64,000 nucleotides of DNA from Tyto alba (taxonomy: Eukaryota; Chordata; Aves; Strigiformes; Tytonidae): the NCBI RefSeq assembly GCF_018691265.1, contig NW_024881279.1:9464243-9528242 (forward strand), written 5' to 3'. Positions 35,600 to 49,500 of the stretch are shown in pieces. Each line of letters opens with the position of its first letter. Positions within the stretch are counted from its first letter, which is position 1. The notes beneath the pieces were generated by a model that saw only the letters and a list, made by a program, of their open reading frames with translations, was not told the origin of the DNA and made no database searches. Position numbers and translations under genes: made by a program.

Positions 35600-38500
35600 C
35601 TGCTGGAGCTGGATGATGCAAAAATGATGATCTTTTTTTTCTTATTTGTCAAGCCATAGGTATGGAAAAATCTTGGAAAAGCAGCAACAGATGTTGCTTT
35701 TTCTGAGTTACTTGGAACACAGCATTCAAGATTTACCCTGGACTATCAAGTCTAGAACATACACTGCTGTTACAAAGCTTGTAAGGAACTGTGGTTGTCC
35801 TCAAATTCACACACCTGTCTCTGTTATGTGTGGTTGGGTTTTTTTATTGTAAAAACACATGCTTGACAGTCACATTGCAAGATTAAAGGACTGAAATTAC
35901 TAAAATTTGACATCTTAAAATAGCTACAACAGTGGAAAAAAACCAAGTAACAATAATAGTTGAGGTTATCAGGCATCTATTTGTGGTTTCTTTAAAATCT
36001 GGACTCTAATGATCTTTCTTTACAGCCTCTGTTGTGCATCTTGGGCATTGTGTCTGGGAGTGAGGAGTGAAACAATCATTTAGAGTTCAGGTTTTGACAG
36101 AGTCAGTAGGTGGCAATGTTTAGTGTGTCAGAGAGGGAAGTGGCAATGAAAGCTTACAGCATATTGAAACTCTGTTTTTGATTCTGACCATGGCATTAAT
36201 AGTCTGGTATGTGCATGGAGTTCAGACTGTTCTCTGTGGAAACTCTGTATGAGTTACAGGCACAATATGGAGAAAAGCTTGTCTTAGTGAAGAGTGAACT
36301 AATTATTCTGCACTGTCTGGAAACAAATTGCTTTTGTAATGTTGAGGCAAGTAAAATGCTCTGTGGACTTAATATGGAATGGCTTGTTGCATATACAAAC
36401 TGGGCTTTCAGTTCTTTGAAAATGATCCCATTTTATCATGACTTCTTTGAAGAGAAAAAGACTGAGGTCAGTAGGGGAAATCTTATTTCACCCAGTCAAA
36501 TTTTCAACTCAGATGGCCAGAGATCAGCATAAAAAGAGAGTGAGTAGTTGCTTGTTTATGCAAATGTCTGATATTTAGAACCTTCTTTTTCCATTCTGGG
36601 AATATTAGAACGGGTGATAGATTGCTTACCTCATTTGGGTCTTCTTACCACACCAGCTAGTGGTAGCCTTTCTTACATGTGTTTACTTCAATCAGTACTT
36701 GAATGATGGCAAAGGGACAATTCCTATAAGGAAACAGATTATCTTTGTCTTAATGAAGGTGTCATACAGCTGTTTCTTCTGGCTACCAAAGAAAGGGTCT
36801 CATGATGTTAGAGACTATTAGGGAATTGTGAAGTTACACAAGTATGTGCATAGCTCAGTACCATTAATGGGTGCTTAATTGCAGTCTGTTTTTCTGCAGT
36901 GCACTTACAGACACATTACTTGCTTTAAAGCCATGATTTCGTAACTTGTGTCTGAAAGATATGCTCCTGGTAAAGTACTCTATCTTTGTAGTCCCTGATG
37001 TGTGTTTGAATAACTGTTTCTGGTGTGCTATGACACAGCTGCGCTTTGCCAGCTGCCACAAAACTCTTTTTTGTCATGCTGAATTTCTTACAAGTTGTAG
37101 CAAATTTGAATGACTTAATCTTTCTTGGGGCCAGACATCTGGGATAAGACTAAGGAATTGCAAAATAATCCAAGCTTAATAAGCACTTATCATCTAAGCA
37201 TATAAAACCTGGCTTCTAGATATTATATTCCAGTACCTATTTCTCCTCCATGCTCTAGGTTTTGCTTCGGATCCCTTCTGGACCTCTGGACAAGGTTGAA
37301 TCCTTATATAACTTTATTCTAGTTACAAATCTGCAGACATGGAGAGAAGCGAGAGTGTGACTGATCTTTTCCAGCTTCTTTATGGTGCAGTAGGTGGCCC
37401 TGACACTACTTTAAACAAACAGACTTGGGCTTTAAAAATGTTTCAGTCAAGAAGCAAGGTTGTTACTTGTCATGTTTTCTTTCTCAAAACCGTAAGTGGG
37501 AAGACTCTTTTTTTGACATGCTTTTCAGCATTCCTCTTATTCCTTAGTACTCTTTTCTGCTGCCTTAAAGATGCGTAACTCAAGGTGGATCCTCATAGTG
37601 TTGGCAAAGGAAACAGGCGCGGCTGTGGAGCAACAGTACAACGGTGGGAGGGTTGGTGAGATGGGCTTGAACTGGTTTGATTCCTTTCTGTCACTGGTAG
37701 GACAGTAACAGTATCTGAAGTGGTTTCTGTGGTAGGGTGCATCAGAACACTGGTATGGGAACCTGCCTGAACCTTTTTAAAATTCAGTAAGATCTAGTGA
37801 TAAAACTCCGTACTGTCAAGTTTTATATACAGATAAAATTGGGGGGGGGTTTATTCTACTGTGCTTTCTTGGTAATTAGTGCACCTGCACCTCAGATATT
37901 TGATATGGTTTCAGACAGGAAATTCCATGCTAATTGCAACAAGTCTTTAGTAGAAGATCATAATTTATTACTGTGACCTCCAGTAAAAGAACATTCTTAA
38001 ATGAGCTATCACCAGAAGGGAGGGAGAGAGGCACCTAGGCCTCTACTTGATGCTAATTTTATTAGTAACATCTGGGGGCACTGCAAACTCACCGCTTGTG
38101 TGTATGTATGTGCTGACATTACAGAAACTGGAGAAGGAGCAAGTATGCATGAAGGTGTAGTAAGGCTTCAGGGGAATCTGAAGAGAGCAGAACTGTGAGC
38201 TGTGCTCTGCAGTGTGAGATTTAATTGAGGAAAACTTAAAAACCTGATGTTGGGCTTGTTCATAAGCATTTTAAAGTATCCAGTGAGAAAGTCAAAGGAC
38301 TTTCTTTTGTTAGACAGCCTGATGTCTTTTTGGATGTGTGAATGTTTTTTCCTTTTCAAAACTCCTGGGCAGTTATTGAGAGGATAGTTCATCAAAGACA
38401 GAGTAAAGAAGACTCATGAATATAGTTATAAAGTGATCATCAGCCTCTTTAACAACATGGAAGATAAATGTGTGATAGACAATGACTGGGCAGTTCTGAG

Positions 38501-41500
38501 TTAGGGACCTCTGATTCTGCTCAGGTCTGTACTGGAAACTGCTGTTGTGAGGTGGACTGCACTGGGGCTCGGGTGGTGCCTGGGCACAGACAGGCCTGTT
38601 CTGCCCAGTGCTTCCACTGTGTTGCTGTACCTGGCATGAACTCGACAAGACCAAGGGCATGCAGTGCAAATCTTCTGATTACTCCTGTTTGTCCAAGTGA
38701 GAGGTGTGTAACAGTACATTGTGGAATTGCTTGGGGAAATCTTTCAGTCACTGGAGTGAAGGATCAGTAAGAATCACTGTTTGCTTTCTGCCAGTCCCTA
38801 TGAAAATCCACTGCTGGGATGTTGGAAAGTCATTTGCAAACAGAATTCTTCTTTAGATAGAAATAAGGTTACTCCTAATATCCTCAATGAACCATAGAAA
38901 CAAAGTGTGACATTCTTCACTGTATGAGCTATAGCCCTGCTGAAAATGCCCCTATTTCTAGCTTTTCAAAGAACAAGCCTTTATCGCTGAATGACATCTA
39001 TCCAGCTGCAGTTCAGCCATGTAATTTAAAATAGTTACTAATTAAACAAAATAAGAGACTGTAATAACAATAATAATTACACAAGTTACTGTTTGCTGGA
39101 GCCTTACCTAGGGAAAATAACTTGAAAGGAGGGGAAAGTTTCAAGAACTGACTTGCGAGTACTTAAACTGAAGTAAGGAACAAGAGATCTCTTGGGACTA
39201 GTCAGCAAATGCAGAACTAATTTTGTATTTGCTCTAACATCAACACTTCTTGTTTCAAGGAAGTTGTATGCTAATACAGAGGGCAGGCTGCCATTGAAGA
39301 GAACGAGCCAAGGAGAGTGTAACTTTACATCGGGCAAATTAGGCATCCACCTCAGAGTATTAGCTGAAGAAGTTAATCTGAAAGTATGTGTTAGGCTTGA
39401 ACAGAGCATTATTGAAACTAAAGATAAAACGTGGGTCAGAGCATCTGAATAATTATTACATCTGTGGATGCTACTTCTGTGTATTGCACAGTAGTACAGC
39501 CATCAAGTGTTGTGTGGTAAAACTAATTTGTCCTATGATCCTAGATTCACTCCCTTTTTCTCTCCTCCAAAAAGAATGAAATGGAGGATTAAACCATATT
39601 TGTATGCATATGATATCTTTATTTTAAATTAGCTTGGAGTTGGGACCATTGTTCCAACTGCATCAAGCCACCTGTGTCTCTGTCTAACAGTACTGGAAAC
39701 CCAGCCACCTCTCTGGTAGCCTGTACAGGTGCTATGCTGCTCTTCCTGTCAAAACTTCTTACAAAGCCCAGCCCGAGCCTCCCAAGCTGTACTCTGTTGT
39801 CCTTGTCCTTTGTTCTATTGCCTGGTGCTACCAAGAAGTGGTTGATTATCACATTGCAACTGTCCCGTTGCTATCAGATTACCCTGCTAACTACCTTTTA
39901 GGCAGGATGAAGAAGCCCAGCTTCAACCTTTCATAAATCTAGTTCTCAAGCCCTTGTGCTGTATCCTTTCGGTTCCCTGTCTCTTTTGCAGTGGGGGGAC
40001 CTAAAACCAGACTTGGTGTTCCAGGTACAGATTCACCAGTGCTGATGAGAGGGAGGTAATTCCCTCTGGTCATCTGGACATGTTTTTAATGGAGCCATTA
40101 ATTTTAATATTAATTTATTCTTTTTAATAGAAAAGTTGCAAACAGCTTTCTGAATTCTGTTATTAATTAAACTCTTAGGCTAGCTAAGAGTGGAGTAAGG
40201 GCGTTTGTACATGCGATTGTGGTAAACTCCATCAACGTATGCAGCTAAGAAGCAATGAAATGTGTCTACATCTCTCCTATTGATTATCTCCTTCAGAGCA
40301 AGACAAACATAGGTCCTTACTGTATTCTGGCCATGTAAATTAAAACTTCAGATGAAAACAGAGTGGACTGTGATGTGCACTGCACTAGGCCATTAAAGGA
40401 TTGTTTTTCAAAACCAGTTCTAGGTGGCCCGGATTCTTCTTGCCTTTTTTCCCCATTTAAAATTCCCAATAGTGCATTAAGATAAAGTCAGTAGTTAGTA
40501 AATTTTCCCCTGTGTAGTTTATGAGCTCAAGGTTATGGGCTAGAACAAGTAGTGTCATGCTATAAATCAGGTGTAATGGAACCGCTTGAGAGAACTTACA
40601 GAAGTCCTACTTCCCCTCACACAGTGTGCATTCTAAAACTCTGAAGATAGAGTTGGCACATACCAGAAACCCCCACAAATGGCTGATCAAGTCATTAATA
40701 ATGAGCCTTGTCCTGCTATTTTCTCTCTTCTGGAATTTGAATTCCCTGAATCATTCCAGTACAGCAAGGTGTACTGGAAAATTCTTAATAGGGCTGTAAA
40801 TTGGAAGACGGAACTTTTCACCAGAAAGGGGATGTAGCTGAACCCTGCTGTGGTGCAGAATGGAGTTAGGATATCTGCCTTGTGGTAGTTCTCCTTCCAG
40901 CAATCAAATGCCTTTTGTCAATGTGTGGTATCATAATATAGCTTTCAGCTATTCCTAATGGCTCTGGTTCTCTCCACTGGCTTAAAAAGTAATTTTCTGT
41001 TTCTTTCAGGCCTGAAATGTGTCACTAATTCAGTGAGTATGGATGTTGGACGGTCTGAAGAAGAACTTGCCTGCACAAGCAGAGGAAGGCAGTCCTGGGA
41101 TAGCAGCCAGGGTCCTCCCAGCAGGACTGGCCTCAGGGTTTTACTCAGGTTAATATTGTGGCTGAAGGTTGCCTGGATGGGTTCACATTCTGTCAGCTCA
41201 GAGCACAGGCTGAAGCAATGAACTGTGCTATGACAGAGGTGCCCTGAGTTGGAGCCTGTAATGTGGTACTTGTGAGAAAAAGACAAGCTGGAGATACTGA
41301 TCCTTGGGCTAGAAATAGTCACCTGGGATGACTTCTATGTAGAGCTTATATTACAGCAGTGGAAGAACTATGTTATGATAATACATCCATGCACATGCTC
41401 TAGCTATTTTTTGTAAATACTGGAGATCCCTGTAGGTAGCAACCTCTTAAATAACACTGTTGCTAGGTTTCCTCCTGAGTGTGCCCAGGGCCTTACGTAA

Positions 41501-42080
41501 AGGTAGAAATGTGGTTGCAGACAGTTGAATGAGGGAAGACAGATGGCACCTTCTTGACCAAGACATATCGAGAAATTTGAGTGTGAAACAACTGCCCTTA
41601 GGAGAAGGTGATTTCTAAAATCAGTGAAGGGATGGGACAAAATGATTTGGAACTTGAATTTACTTTGGGCTGACTGGAGTCAAGAGTAAGGGTCAGAAGT
41701 CTGATGCAGTTACACCTCTCTTACCTGTAAAAGTCAGTGAAAATTCTGTCTGAGATCAAGGCAATCCCAACTAAACTATTGGCTAAGTAGCTAGAAATGC
41801 CTGGGTTTGTGTCTAGTATGTCACACTTCAGCACAGAGATTCCCACCTGTTCTCATCAATTCCTAGGTGTTTCAAAGATACTTTTGATTTTGTTCTTATT
41901 ATCTGTCTCTTTAGGGGGCCTGTGCTCACTACTTTTGAGGGGGATGGGGGCTTGCAAAGCAATCTTCATCTCCATCGGTCCTGATGCTGGATATACCTGT
42001 CTTTTTGAAGGTTTTCAGAGTGTGCTGGGAATGCATTTCTCTTCCTAGTGTTGAGAGATTTATTTTTTTAATGGGTATTT
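35600..42080. other. Intergenic region, no gene recognised
   Basis: This stretch is AT-rich with scattered short open frames (the longest about 125 codons on the minus strand near 41 kb) that show no domain, splice support or protein-like composition. No transposon family was recognised. A short G10 tract lies near 37842-37851. MRPL22 downstream UTR isoforms could extend into the first few hundred bases. Confidence 0.5.
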
Positions 42081-42085
42081 GTTTT

Positions 42086-42103
42086 ATCTATCACGTGATA
42101 GAT
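42086..42103. promoter_or_regulatory. 18-bp perfect palindrome with central CACGTG
   Basis: ATCTATCAC/GTGATAGAT is perfectly self-complementary. The centre is a canonical E-box, and each arm carries a GATA core. It is a candidate transcription-factor site in intergenic DNA; its function is unknown. Confidence 0.4.
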
Positions 42104-42966
42104 TTATTCACTTGATAATCTTAATCTCACGGCAACGCAGGCAATCTTCTCGTGTCCTGATCTAGCATGCAGTGATTTTATTCATTTAACAGTTTGGCTT
42201 TTGGATCAGATAGCCATTAGAGATAAATCCTGCAGTGTGCTGAGTATGCTTAACATCACTGGAACTGAGAGCAGCAGTAACCTGCAGGGAGCCTGCAGCA
42301 TCTTTCAGGATTATGCTCTTGAAAGCTTTCTTTACACTTAAGTATATGAATAAGTTACTATGTGGTGCATGTCTTTCCTTCCTAGACCATATCCTTCTTT
42401 AATATGATTTCGTGCTGATAAGTGAGACTTCTTGATGAAATTTTTGCAATGACTGTTTGTTCTCAGTTAACCACTGTTGGGTCTCCTAGGAGTTCTTTTC
42501 AACGTCCATCTTCTCTGATACAAAACAAAGACATCCTTCCTTCTTTAAGGTGTGTTTTGTTAAAGTTAGTTGGAAAATGAGGGGGGAAAAGCAACCAAAA
42601 ATACTTTAATGAAGTGACACTTCTACCCCACTCCAGCACAGTACAATAAATTCAGTATCATTGTCTCTGAACATAAGACATTAACATTTCTTTCTATCTA
42701 CATCAGGAAAAAAAACCCAGGTCTCTTGTTCTCAGACACAGAAGCTTCCAGTTTACTACTTTTTTAGAAAAATAATTCAAATCTTTTATCAGACAGTATA
42801 GCATCTTCATTTCTCAAAAGTGGGTTTCAGATGTTGTATTTGTTCCTGATAGCAATCATGGGGGACAAAATACTAGGTTTCAAAAAGAGGCTAATAATGA
42901 ATTTCCCCAATATGGTTCCTGGGATAGCAGGGGAATAGGGTGATGACCCAGGGGTGCATCACATAC

Positions 42967-43550
42967 TTAGAAGGTGAAATGCAACAGCAGCCCCAGCAGT
43001 AGACAGTTCCTTGGCACAGCTGCAATTCTGGCAAGCCAACACATTCATGGCACTGTCAGCGTAAACATTTTGTGGCAACTGTGCAAAGCAGGCAGCCAAT
43101 TGTTTTACTAATGATTGCTTCTCAGTGTTCTCTTCCTTCATCTGCCCTAGAGAGGAAAACTTTCTCCCCTGTACTTTAGCCTCTTGGATAGTGGTTTCTT
43201 TCTGTAAAAATGCAGTGCTAATAGCAGTAGCCTGTGCTGTGTTAGCTGTGTGGGATTTGGCTATGTAATTACATTCCTCCTTTAAGTTCCCTCCTTTTTC
43301 AGACTTTATTTGTAGATCCTGTCTGTGTGATAGCTGTAGCAGGGGTAGCCTGAGATCTTGCATCACTGCTGACTCCTCTCTGAGCTTTTCAGCTGCTTCC
43401 TGTTAACCAACATGATAGAAGAGTTAATGCTTCCGAAGCATTTCTAAAATTCTCCTTGTGAGGTGCTCAGTGAGGACTTGGCATAAGTGGGTGGTGACCT
43501 CCTGCTGACTCATTTGCACAGCTGGTCCAGGTTGACTCCAGTAGTTTCAA
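42967..43550 (-). pseudogene. Decayed coding-like block of an unidentified helical protein (block B)
   Basis: On the minus strand one frame is open for about 148 codons (from about 43404 to 42959) and is rich in Lys, Glu, Gln and Leu, e.g. EEAAEKLREE-like and KEENTEKQSLVKQLAACFAQ-like helical segments. The same frame just upstream (about 43535-43425) reads as another amphipathic helix (MSQQEVTTHLCQVLTEHLTR) but is cut by TAA codons between the two parts and a TGA near its start. A strong acceptor (T-rich tract plus CCTCAG, ending at 43551) and a donor-like CTAA|GTATGT (GT at 42966) bracket the block. I do not recognise the protein. It may be an exon of a lost gene, a retrocopy or a chance frame. 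Confidence 0.3.
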
Positions 43551-43559
43551 CTGAGGAAC

Positions 43560-46500
43560 ATAAAAAAAAAACAGTTTGTGTGCCCATTAAGTTCTCAGAA
43601 TACTCAGGCCCATGGGGAAGTTTAGGGCTATAACACTGTATATATGCAAACACAAAGAAAGGAAATGTTTGGTACAATATGTGGGTACGTCAGGGACAGG
43701 GTGGTAATTCTTCCAGCTTGAAGGTAGGTTCTTGACTCAGTGAGCTGAAGGTTAGTTGTTATGCTCTAAATGGGAGTAGCATGGCAAGAATCCCGACTTA
43801 AAAAATTGGTTTTGGAAGCCCACGGTTCATCTCTATGTTTAGTGAATCCTGTAGGATAAATCTGAGTGTTTTAAGTTGTGCTAAATTAACTCAGCCAGTT
43901 TCTGGGTAGCAGTTACCTACTAGAAATGAATCCTAGCTTCCTTAGCAGTTAGTACTGTTGTCTTAAGAGAATCTTGGAAGATTTCTGGGCAATATGAGCA
44001 TGGCAACACTCTGGCCTTAATTCTGATAAACAACAATGATAAATACAAACTGAGCTCTGTCCTGCTGGTACTAGATTGCTACCAGCCTCTGAGCTACCTA
44101 GATTAAAGCTAGCTGGAGTGTTCAACAGTGGAAAGGTAACTTCAGATACTGTCCTCCTCCACCAGTTTTAAAAGGAGAGGGGTGTAGCTTCCTAATTGAA
44201 GGCTATCCTCTACCTCACCACTGTTGTCAGCTATGGAATCCAATACAGCACTTTCATCTAGTGACAGTGATGAAGTGGTTATTAAATGCAATAGAAATCA
44301 TTCAGGCCCCTTTTGATTAAAAGCTTTGCTGTTATCTCTGGCTTGTTGTGTTCTTGGAAAAGAGCTCAGCAGAAATACAGAACTGGGGAGAGAAATGCTC
44401 CCCCTTTGTTGTTTTTGGGGGGACAGGGCTTTCAGGCACATAGAGGTAGGTATTTGCATCTAAAGCAAAGGGTTGATATATTATCATCTAATCTTAATCT
44501 TGAGAGTTTAGGGTACCCCCCACCTTGGGCACAAGGCTTTTGAGTAATGATCCAAGTGGATTAAACTGTGTGGAAATGTCATCTTTTGGGTACTCATCAT
44601 GGTTATTTCTCAAGTGTTTGGTGCTTTATTCCATTACTTTGCATATAACACATGCCAGAGAAAGAGTGTGAAAAAATGTCAGCACACTTCTATTAGCCAG
44701 CTCTTTTGAATACAAACATAAAATATTAATTTAAATCAACTGAAAGGCATTAAAAACTTGATGTACTCTTTGCCCCAGAAGTACTCTGCTGATAAGAAAC
44801 AAATTAAAAATGCAGTTTTCAAATAGCAAAAATGCTGCATATTTCAAATGAAGTTGGTCTTTTTATGGGTAGTGTTTTGGACTAAAAAAATAATATTAAA
44901 TGCACATAAACATGATTACTGTAAATGGTGAAGACATCAAAGTTTGGCATCAAAGTTAAATGAAAGCACTTGGAAGTCTGTTTGTTTGATCTGTACATGA
45001 ATAAGCTTAAAAAGAAGCCAGGGCCCTTTTACACAGCCAGAACTGGGTAGCCAGTTCAAATTCCCCTGCATCCCAGGGATTCCCAAACTAGGTTAGATCC
45101 AAACATGGTCATTATTTTTTGTTGTTTTTTTTTTTCATGTTAGCCTGGCATGCTTCTATGCCAGTGCATTGGGGAAAATGGCAGAAGACACAAGTCATAG
45201 GCTCTTATAAAATGCCTTTGAGTTCGTATGGAGAGTGGACAAACTCTAGGACACTGAAATAAAAGCCTCTTTTCTAGTTTTGCAATGAGAACTATCACAA
45301 TGCAGGTAAATTGATGAATCCTTAACCTTGTTGAAGCCAAGGCTTGTATAGTTAACTGTAGTCATCTTGGTTGTGTTTCACCACCAAACATCCATTCCTG
45401 GGTTGACAAGAAGGTGTGAATTAGAAATATGGGTCAAAGCTGTTAATTTAAATCAGCTAAGGGTCTGCTACAGACTGAGCCACACTTAACATTCAATTAA
45501 TTTCAGTTCACTCTTATGAAAAAAAAACAAAAAACAAACCAACCAAAACACAAACAAACTTGAGATGTGGAATCTGTAAGAAAAAAATGGAACTTGAATT
45601 CTTTAATGCCTTTTACCCAAACACCCACTGTGCTTTACAGTGATTAACTCTTACAGGAATCTGCATGGTGCTGAGGAATTACTCTATGCTCGGGGAACTC
45701 TTTTAGTATAGTGCAAATGTAAGACCTTTATCTCCAGAGAGCCAAGCTTCAGTTCATTTAGTTTCAGAGCTGGAAGTTGTAAGCAACTAGAAGCAAGACT
45801 TCAAAGAAAACCACTTTGGCTCCCATGACTTCTGTTTAGTGGCCCAAACCTTTTGGGATCAATGGACTTTCAACACTGAAGGGTGCATGACAGGCAATAA
45901 AACATGCTCTCAAATACACTACAAATTTATCCTGCTTCATTTGGCCTCTAATCACAGCCTCTCTGAGCACAGACCTTTTACCAGTAACCGAAGCTGGAGC
46001 TGCGTATGCCTCTCTGCTCCAGAGGAAGATGTTCTGTTTTGAAGAGCCGCTTGAAAAGCCATACTGTACCTGACACAGAAGATGCTGCTGCTTCACCCTG
46101 GCCTCTGTTTATAGCCCTGGAGTTAAATGTATGTCCTCCCCAGGGAGGCAGACTATCTCAGAGGATGCACATCCAAGCCTGTGCCTTTGGAGATGATGAT
46201 TTCAAGGCCTGTATGAGGTCACTGCAGGGCAACCAGCAAGGCAAGTCTTAGTGGAGGACTTGCCCTTCAAAAATTCAGCCACAGCCTCCGGGTGTGTGCC
46301 TCTGACTTATAAAGGTATTATTTTTCCCTGCTGAGAAAGTCAAAATTGTCCTCCCCTAGTGTTCTCTTCCATTAAACAGTCCTACAACACATGTCCCCAA
46401 AACCAAATAATTATCTTGTTAAGATGGGGTTTCTTTTTCCTCCTGGGAAACTTCCCCAGTCAATTGCTAGAAGGAGAAACCTAAAGTCTCTGGATCACTT

Positions 46501-49500
46501 TTCCAATTACTTACTGTGAGTGGGAGTGCAGGAAAGATGGTCTTTATGAAAATAGCTATTTTTTTAAGTGAGAGAAATAATAAAAAACCTCCACTGGAAT
46601 GAAAATACAGCCAGCATCCTCCTGGAGGGGTGGCAGCTGAGGTGGCAGGCTGCAATTTGGCACTGCAGTCTGCTCTTCAGGCAACACGCTGCTTTTTAAG
46701 TGGTGAGCCCAAATTTCATTGGAGTCCCTTGAGAAGATGGCTGTGCTTGCTGGGGTGGGTGGTAGGGAGGTGGACAATCCCCTGTTGCAGCATGATGCTG
46801 AGGCCGCTGGGCTTACCTTCTCTGGAGGCGTAAATCAGCTTTTCCACCTGCTTTCCCTGGCTCTTGCAGGTGTGTTTATTGTAGCTGCCGCTTAACAACA
46901 TCTGGTTTATTTTAATTGTGTACAGGCTACTGTATTCTCCATTGCTTCCATTTAGTGCTAAGCTGAATTTCATGGGGGCCTGCAAAGCATCCCGAGGGAG
47001 GGCTGAAGGAAGGAGGCTGCAGAAACGGACGGTGTTGGTATGTCACTGTGCTTAAAGTAAAAACAGCCTTGGCAGAGAAGTGGATAGCAGGCTATTGGTG
47101 CGTGGCAAGCTGCTTTTCAGGTATGAAATTAGCTTGGAAATTCAGATGGTTCTGCTTTGTGGACAAGAGGAAAAACCAGGAAGACTCAATGTTATCGCCT
47201 ACATCTCCCTTACCTGGGAGAGCTTCTCTGCAAGTGCAATAAATCCTGTTTCCTATGAATGCAAGAGAGCTCTTGAAATAATCTCATTTCAATCCCTCTT
47301 GTTATTTTTAATGGATTCCAGGATGAGCTGGTTGCTATGTATAGCTTTTTTACATACAAATTTGGGTTTGAACCCAGCTGAATATTCAGTCCAATTAAAA
47401 GCAAGGTCTCTGCTGAAACAAAGGCAAGGGGAAAAGTGAAGAAGGCTTACATGCAAATGAACGAAACAGCAAAAACAGGAGGACTGAATGTTTGTTATTC
47501 ATACATATTCTTAGAGGTAATTATTGTGATTTTATTCCTAAAAACTGCCCGCTTTAAGAAGAAATGATTGCATTCTAATAAGTACTTGTTTATTAAACTT
47601 GCAGTAACTGAAGTTGAATATGAATTATTAAAATATCTGTGAGGTGCAGGGTTGTTTTTCTTTTGCCAGGTGTCTGAAAAATAAAAGCAACAGGAGAACA
47701 TGCAGCAAATCAGGAGAGGCAAAATGTGAGGCAAGAACTGGCCCTGGATCAAGGGGCACGAGACAGGGTTCCCAAAGTCTGCCAGCAAAGCCCAGAGCTC
47801 TGAACCCCCGTCACCTGCAGGACAGCCCCTACCCTGGGCTGTGGGGAAGGGTCTGCACTGCCCGAGGAAGCAAACTGACAGTTTATTGCTCTCATCAACT
47901 TGTGTCAGGCTGAGGATTATTTTTCTCTTGAGAAACAAGGGGATATTTGGGAGGGAATAAGAATGCCAGGAGGGAAAAAGTAACAGTGGGTGCATTGCAG
48001 AACATGACAAAGAGGAAGGAGGGAAAAGGGGATGGTCTGTGAGACAGGTAGCATCTGTCTGTTTATAAAGGACATGATCTACCCCGTGGTTTCCAGGTAC
48101 TGAAAGGGTTTCATCAGGGAAGAACAGAGCAAGGGAAGCCTGGAGAACTCGATAGATTTTGCCTTGTAAGAGGTTAATGGCTTAGCCCTTAAAACGTACC
48201 AGAAAATGCAAGGAGGTTTATGTGATGGCTTTGACGTATTCCGGCAATAAATACAATGTGAAGATGTTTCCTCAATTTTCTCTAAGCCTTTGACTTTACT
48301 CTGTCACTATGGGCAACTCACTGTACATAAGAGAAAAGAAGATATGAATTTCTGTTGCAACGTATTTGTGTTTTTCTTTCGCATAGTTTACTACAGCAAT
48401 AAAGCTTATGCCTTTGCACTCTGTATCTCCCAGACTTCCCAGAAGTGTCAGGACCTTCTGACCAAGCTTGGCAGGTGAGGACAACTGTGGAAGAGAATTA
48501 AGTTTATAGAAAATCAGTGGCAGGTAGAGCAGAGATCCTATAAGCACCTGAAAAAGAAAAGCTGTGATGACCTCCAGAAAAGAGACCTTGTCCTCATCCT
48601 CCAGGAAAACTTTCAACTGGAGTTCACATCTTCCTAGAGCATGAAGTCCATCAGTCACTTGACAAGCCAAGTAGAAAATCAAGCTACATTTTTTCTTTTT
48701 GTGCTAATGTGGGTGAATTCTGGAGAACTGTGGAGCTGAAATGTCCTGAACAGGTGATACACCTGATTTCAGTGGGATGTCCTGTGCTTAAAATCAGTTC
48801 TCATTTGAGCAGCACCTGTGCAATTACAGTCTTTAATTTCCCACTGATTCCTGTGAGTTTGCTGCATGGTTGTACAGTTTTGTCTAAGAGAAATGTAAGT
48901 CAAGTAGTTCTTCTTTAAGCTCAACAATCTCCTGGGTGCCAGGACACAGGTACAGTCATATACATATTTTTGATTGCTGGTTATTCATATGAGGTGATGT
49001 AGGCATATGTGCCTTTTCAGCTGTGTTCCCTGCTGTGTAGTCCTGCTTTGTTCAGTCTTCCAGTGGAAGAACATACTTTGGCCCAGTGATATCTGCATGT
49101 TACTGTTTTGTTCACAGTGCTCATATTCTTAACATTTATAATTCAAATCTTCAGAAAGAAGTGACAGTTTCTCTTCTAAAAAATAAAGAGCAAAATGACT
49201 TGTGTTAATTATTCCTTCACACTTACTTACTCACCAGGTCATATATTACTCCAAGGCTTTTAGTGCCTTGGGCCAAAAAGGGTCATTACAGCACCCAGCC
49301 TAATGACCTGACCAAAACAATATAAGGGAGAATGAATCCTTCTCTGCTGAGCTCTCTGAAGTCATTGATGGATGCCTTGGGAATTCTACAAAGCAACAGC
49401 TCGGAAAACAAACAGAATTGTTCAGTGTTGGATATCACTCGCATGACTTCTATGCTATTACAAAGATTTACAGCTGGAATAATTTGATCTGGGTTTTTCT

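Noticed and set aside
47495..48010. 171-codon minus-strand open frame
   Set aside because: Composition looks random, with no domain, no repeats and no splice or promoter support.
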